64,000 nucleotides of DNA from Sporomusa termitida (GTDB lineage: Bacteria > Bacillota > Negativicutes > Sporomusales > Sporomusaceae), in assembly GCF_007641255.1 (NCBI RefSeq), contig NZ_CP036259.1, positions 1,426,001-1,490,000 of the forward strand, written 5' to 3'. Positions 60,374 through 64,000 of this stretch are shown here, in pieces. The notes beneath the pieces are model-generated. The model was not told the origin of the DNA, did not search any database, and saw only the letters and a program-made list of their open reading frames with translations. Positions within the stretch are counted from its first letter, which is position 1; the number at the start of each line of letters is the position of its first letter. The position numbers and the translations under genes are program-made.

Positions 60374-61246
60374 ATGGAGAAAAAATTACGCCGGGCGATG
60401 ATGTTTATGCCGGGGAATAATCCATCCATGCTGCAGAATGCAGGTATTTACGGGGCTGATACTGTAATCTTTGACCTGGAAGATGCGGTAGCGATCAGCG
60501 AAAAGGATGCAGCCCGGCATCTTGTGCATAACGCGATTAAGTATTTTAACTATCCCTGTGAGGTGGCAATACGCATTAATCATATTCAAACACCTTATGG
60601 CGTCGATGACTTAAAGGTTGTACTTGCGGCTAAACCGGATCTAATCCGGTTGCCCAAAGCAGAGTCACCCCGTGATATTGAAGAGGTTGACGCAATCATC
60701 AGTGAAGCAGAAAGCCGTTATAGCTTTGCACCTGGTTCAATTAATATGATGGCTGCTGTTGAAACCGCCAAGGGGCTGCGCAATGCCTATGAGATTGCTA
60801 CTGCCAGTCCGCGGATGGTGGCATTGGCCATCGGCGGCGAAGACTTCATCGCTGATCTTAAAACTACCCGCAGCAAAGATGGCAAAGAGCTGTTTGTGCC
60901 CAGATCGCAGCTCTTGCTGGCGGCCCGTGCAGCCGGCATTGATGCCATTGACACTGTGTTTGCGGATATTAACGATGAAGAGACTTTTATTGCTGAAGTC
61001 AATCTGATCAAGCAGCTTGGGTTTGATGGCAAATCGGTGATAAATCCGCGGCAGGTCCGGATTGTCCATCAGATCTTCACCCCGACGGAAAAAGAAATTG
61101 CTCAGGCCGGGCGGGTCATTGCTGCCTACAATGCGGCCATTGAACGCAATTCCGGGGTTATCAACCTGGACGGGAAGATGATCGACACCCCGATGGTGCT
61201 GCGGGCGGAGCGGGTGCTGGCCTACGCCAAGTCGGTTAAAAAGTAA
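60374..61246 (+). CDS. citE: Citrate lyase beta subunit
   Basis: Citryl-ACP lyase, 290 residues, cleaving citryl-ACP to acetyl-ACP and oxaloacetate. HpcH/HpaI aldolase-fold signatures are RRAMMFMPGNNPSMLQNAG, DLEDAVAISEKDAAR, IRLPKAESPRDIEEVD, and GGEDFIADL with the metal-binding acid. ATG follows AAGGAGGAG; citF starts 16 bp later. Confidence 0.95.
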   Translation: MEKKLRRAMMFMPGNNPSMLQNAGIYGADTVIFDLEDAVAISEKDAARHLVHNAIKYFNYPCEVAIRINHIQTPYGVDDLKVVLAAKPDLIRLPKAESPRDIEEVDAIISEAESRYSFAPGSINMMAAVETAKGLRNAYEIATASPRMVALAIGGEDFIADLKTTRSKDGKELFVPRSQLLLAARAAGIDAIDTVFADINDEETFIAEVNLIKQLGFDGKSVINPRQVRIVHQIFTPTEKEIAQAGRVIAAYNAAIERNSGVINLDGKMIDTPMVLRAERVLAYAKSVKK

Positions 61247-61262
61247 CAGGGAGGCTTAAGTC

Positions 61263-62801
61263 ATGATTAATGCAGCTGGAAGAATTATTCCGGATCAAAT
61301 AACCGGGGTGGCTCAAGTCCGCCCTTATGCCGGACCATTTGCTACGATTCCCACCGGGCGGATGGTGGGGCCTAAAATTCGGGTTAACAAACCTAGATCA
61401 GAAAAGATCGTAAAATCAATTGAACAAGCCATCGAAGCGGCCGGGTTAAAGGATGGCATGACAATTTCCTTTCATCACCATTTTCGCAATGGTGATTATG
61501 TGCTTAATCTGGTGGTTGCAGCTATTGCCAAAAAAGGTATTAAAGGCCTGACGCTTGCCCCGAGCTCACTTAATGATATTAACGAAGCCATAATTCCCTT
61601 TATTGAGCAGGGCGTTATTACCGCGATTGAGACAAGTGGCGGGCGCGGTAAACTCGGTAGGCTTATGACTTCCGGCAAGCTGGCCAAACCGGCTGTAATC
61701 CGGTCTCATGGCGGCCGGGCCCGCGCCATCGAAGCCGGCGATCTTAAGCTTGATGTGGCTTTTATCGGTGCTCCCTGTTGCGACAGCTATGGCAATATGA
61801 ATGGGATTAATGGCCGCTCGGCCTGCGGTTCGATGGGGTATGCCATGGTGGATGCCGCCTATGCTGAAAAAGTTGTGGCTATTACCGATAACCTTGTGCC
61901 GTATCCGGCATACCCCATCAGTATTCCGCAAACGCAGGTCGATTTTATTGTTGTGCTTGACAGCATCGGTGATTCGCAGGGCATTGCTTCCGGCGCCCTG
62001 CGAATCAGCCGTGATCCGCGTGAACTGCTGATCGCCGAATATGCTGCCGGTGTTATTGAGCATTCGGGGTACTTTAAAGAGGGCTGGTCGCTGCAACTCG
62101 GCAGCGGCGGGGCCTCATTGGCGGCGGCTAAGTTTATTAAGGAGAAAATGCTGGCTCAGGGGATTGCTGCCAGCTTTGGTGTGGGCGGCATTACGGCACC
62201 ATTTGTTGATATGCTGGAGCAGGGACTTATTAAAACAATATTTGATGTTCAGGATTTCGATCTCCCTTCGATCGAATCATTGAAGAATAATCCCAACCAT
62301 CTCGAAATGTCAGCCTCATATTACGCTAATCCGCATAGCGGCGGGCCTATTGTCAATAACCTGGATGTGGTTATTCTGAGCGCGACAGAGGTGGATGTTG
62401 ATTTTAATGTTAATGTTATTACTGATTCCAATGGTGTGATCATGGGGGCCTCGGGTGGTCACTCTGATACGGCCGCAGGCGCTAATCTGGCCATTGTTGT
62501 TGCGCCGCTGCTGCGGGGCCGGCTGCCGATGGTGCTGGACAAGGTTAATACAATTGTTACTCCAGGGGAAACGGTTGACGTTATCGTCACTGAACGCGGG
62601 ATTGCCGTTAACCCGCGCCGTACAGACCTGACGGAGAATTTTAAGGGTATCGGCTTACCGGTTATGAGTATTCATGACCTGCAGAGGTTAGCCTATGATA
62701 TGGCGGGTAAGCCGGAACCAATTGCCGTGAGCGATGAGGTTGTGGCTGTTATTGAGTATCGTGATGGTACGATTATTGATGTTGTGCGGAAACCGTTATA
62801 G
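61263..62801 (+). CDS. citF: Citrate lyase alpha subunit
   Basis: Citrate:acetyl-ACP transferase, 512 residues, exchanging acetyl for citryl on CitD. It is a CoA-transferase-fold protein with TISFHHHFRNGDYVLN near the start. AFIGAPCCDSYGNMNG and SGGHSDTAAGANLAIV follow later, and the N-terminal GRIIPDQITGVAQVRPYAGP region is typical. ATG follows AGGGAGG. With citD and citE it completes the enzyme. Confidence 0.95.
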   Translation: MINAAGRIIPDQITGVAQVRPYAGPFATIPTGRMVGPKIRVNKPRSEKIVKSIEQAIEAAGLKDGMTISFHHHFRNGDYVLNLVVAAIAKKGIKGLTLAPSSLNDINEAIIPFIEQGVITAIETSGGRGKLGRLMTSGKLAKPAVIRSHGGRARAIEAGDLKLDVAFIGAPCCDSYGNMNGINGRSACGSMGYAMVDAAYAEKVVAITDNLVPYPAYPISIPQTQVDFIVVLDSIGDSQGIASGALRISRDPRELLIAEYAAGVIEHSGYFKEGWSLQLGSGGASLAAAKFIKEKMLAQGIAASFGVGGITAPFVDMLEQGLIKTIFDVQDFDLPSIESLKNNPNHLEMSASYYANPHSGGPIVNNLDVVILSATEVDVDFNVNVITDSNGVIMGASGGHSDTAAGANLAIVVAPLLRGRLPMVLDKVNTIVTPGETVDVIVTERGIAVNPRRTDLTENFKGIGLPVMSIHDLQRLAYDMAGKPEPIAVSDEVVAVIEYRDGTIIDVVRKPL

Positions 62802-62881
62802 AAATGGCATAGGTAATTTCTATTTTGGGAAAAGTATGGTAAAATTGAAGAGAAAATGACAGAGGGAGATGGAACAGAGCC

Positions 62882-64000
62882 TTGGATCAAGTAACCTTAG
62901 CGGCGATTCTGGCTGCTAAAGAACGGCTGGCTTTCCTCCAGGCTGAAATTAGAAGCGGGTATAAATTGCCTGTGGTCAGCTTTACCACCAACATCCCCGG
63001 CCCTGTCAAAAACAGCACCAATATCCAAAAGCTGCTGCAAGCCGCGGTTGACCGTTTCCGGATTGCTGCCCGGGACTGTGGTTTTACCATTGTGGAAGAG
63101 CGCTTTATTTATCCGCTGACCGGGCCTGCGGCTATTCTGGCTGTTAACGGTGCTGCAGATAAGCTTAAACTGGCTTGTATGGCTATTGAGGAGTCCGGCT
63201 TTTCTACAAGGCTGTTTGATATTGATGTATTTGATGCTGCCGGCCGGCAGATCGCCCGCAGCAGTCTGGGATACCCGGAACGTTCCTGCTTTTTGTGCAA
63301 TCAGCCGGCCGTATTGTGCCGGCGGCTGGGCCGGCACAGCAGTACGGAGCTCGGTGACAATGTTGCCTGGCGGTTAAGTGCTTTTGCCGCTGCTGCTACG
63401 AATCCCTGGCCGGCAATTGTCTGGAATATAGGGTCATGGGCGATTGAAGCCATGCTGCTGGAAGCCGCGTGTACACCGGCCCCGGGGCTGGTAGACCGCG
63501 ATAATGCCGGTGCCCATCAGGACATGGATTTTTTTAGTTTTCTGATGAGCAGCAGCGCGCTGGCAGGCAGTATGTTCCGCTGCGCAGCTGCCGGGTGGGG
63601 GCACCAGGGAACGCCGGCGGAGTTACTGCCTGTTTTGCGCTGTATCGGCCAGGAGGGTGAGCAGCAAATGCTGCAGGCCACCGGCGGGGTTAATACGCAA
63701 AAAGGACTGCTGTTTTTGCTTGGTATTCTTACCGCGGCAGCCACTTACACCTTACAGCAGACGAATATTGCCACTGCCGATCAAATACTGGCCACCGCAG
63801 CTGCCATGGCCAGTGGTCTTGTAGCGCGTGAACTGGCCGTGCTTAAGGCAGGACAAGCAACCGGCAGGCTGACAGCCGGTGAAAAATTATATGTTAAATA
63901 TGGTGTTACCGGTATACGGGGTGAAATAGAAGCAGGTCTACCCAGCATAAAAGCACAGGGTCTGCCGGTATTGAAGGCTGCGTTAGGACAGGGGCTGTCA
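62882..64000 (+). CDS. citXG: CitX-CitG fusion: citrate lyase prosthetic-group synthase/transferase (partial)
   Basis: Open to the window end, at least 373 residues. TTG start at 62882, nine bases after GGAGATGG; no ATG or GTG is in frame. The N-terminal part (to about residue 165) is CitX: FTTNIPGPVKNS, LFDIDVFDAAGRQIARSSLG and LCRRLGRHS. It attaches the phosphoribosyl-dephospho-CoA group to CitD. The rest is CitG, which makes the triphosphoribosyl precursor from ATP and dephospho-CoA: APGLVDRDNAGAHQDMDFFS and ATGGVNTQKGLLFLLGIL. The fused form is known in some bacteria. citC, the acetate:ACP ligase, is not in the window. Confidence 0.9.
   Translation, partial: MDQVTLAAILAAKERLAFLQAEIRSGYKLPVVSFTTNIPGPVKNSTNIQKLLQAAVDRFRIAARDCGFTIVEERFIYPLTGPAAILAVNGAADKLKLACMAIEESGFSTRLFDIDVFDAAGRQIARSSLGYPERSCFLCNQPAVLCRRLGRHSSTELGDNVAWRLSAFAAAATNPWPAIVWNIGSWAIEAMLLEAACTPAPGLVDRDNAGAHQDMDFFSFLMSSSALAGSMFRCAAAGWGHQGTPAELLPVLRCIGQEGEQQMLQATGGVNTQKGLLFLLGILTAAATYTLQQTNIATADQILATAAAMASGLVARELAVLKAGQATGRLTAGEKLYVKYGVTGIRGEIEAGLPSIKAQGLPVLKAALGQGLS

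Overview
This window reads as a chromosomal segment of a spore-forming, outer-membrane-bearing Firmicute (class Negativicutes), most likely a Sporomusaceae member such as Sporomusa, Pelosinus or a relative. The evidence is a mix of Firmicute and diderm traits. Firmicute traits are strong AGGAGG-type ribosome sites, PyrR attenuation, BioW-type biotin synthesis and candidate spore-type promoters. Diderm traits are a heptosyltransferase-like GT9 enzyme and a beta-barrel outer-membrane protein ending in Phe. Anaerobic metabolism is indicated by a 1181-residue pyruvate:ferredoxin oxidoreductase, a VorB-type 2-oxoacid:ferredoxin oxidoreductase and a citrate lyase operon. The genus is inference from gene content. 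No rRNA, tRNA, CRISPR array, phage or IS element was recognised.

Layout. 1-4.2 kb: a gene-poor stretch with several very small single-span membrane proteins, two candidate small RNAs and a glycerate kinase. Two of the small genes are a tandem duplication that includes the promoter. 4.3-5.5 kb: a DUF169 protein and a Nudix hydrolase. 6.0-10.7 kb: the biotin operon bioY-W-F-D-A behind two BirA operators. 10.7-12.2 kb: a uracil permease with a PyrR attenuator. 12.3-16.9 kb: an RluA-type pseudouridine synthase, a chemoreceptor and MutY. 17.1-20.2 kb: feoA with FeoB encoded as two overlapping ORFs, three operator-like repeats in front, and a convergent DtxR/MntR-type regulator. 20.8-24.4 kb: nifJ. 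24.4-36.3 kb: histidine/urocanate degradation (hutD, a large BTAD-AAA-TPR regulator, hutU, hutI, glutamate formimidoyltransferase, cyclodeaminase) followed by a four-subunit 2-oxoacid:ferredoxin oxidoreductase. 36.6-38.7 kb: YczE and RarD membrane proteins and a thioredoxin-like [2Fe-2S] ferredoxin. 38.8-44.5 kb: a complete branched-chain amino-acid ABC transporter (livJHMGF) and a Cys/Met-type PLP lyase. 44.6-50.9 kb: topoisomerase III, GT9 glycosyltransferase, a two-component system and an outer-membrane protein. 50.9-53.3 kb: a run of small ORFans, including a protein with 12 Trp in 78 residues. 53.6-57.3 kb: tandem-domain polyphosphate:AMP phosphotransferase, small proteins and an AbrB-family transporter. 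57.4-64 kb: a CitMHS transporter, a LysR regulator and citD-citE-citF-citXG; the last gene runs off the window.

How the genes work together. Urocanate is degraded to formiminoglutamate. FtcD and the cyclodeaminase move the one-carbon unit to tetrahydrofolate, and the ferredoxin-linked oxidoreductases can handle the carbon skeletons. The citrate module imports and cleaves citrate to acetate and oxaloacetate. The iron module has an apparent local metal-responsive switch.

The signals most worth following up are four. First, a dispersed structured repeat (five diverged copies) whose helices appear to be kept by paired changes. Second, an approximately 82-nt candidate sRNA whose promoter overlaps a perfect 30-bp palindrome and which carries a CU-rich, anti-Shine-Dalgarno-like stretch. 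Third, an approximately 110-nt orphan RNA at 767-876. Fourth, the family of tiny Gly/Ile-rich membrane proteins sharing a CATAnTATA promoter motif.
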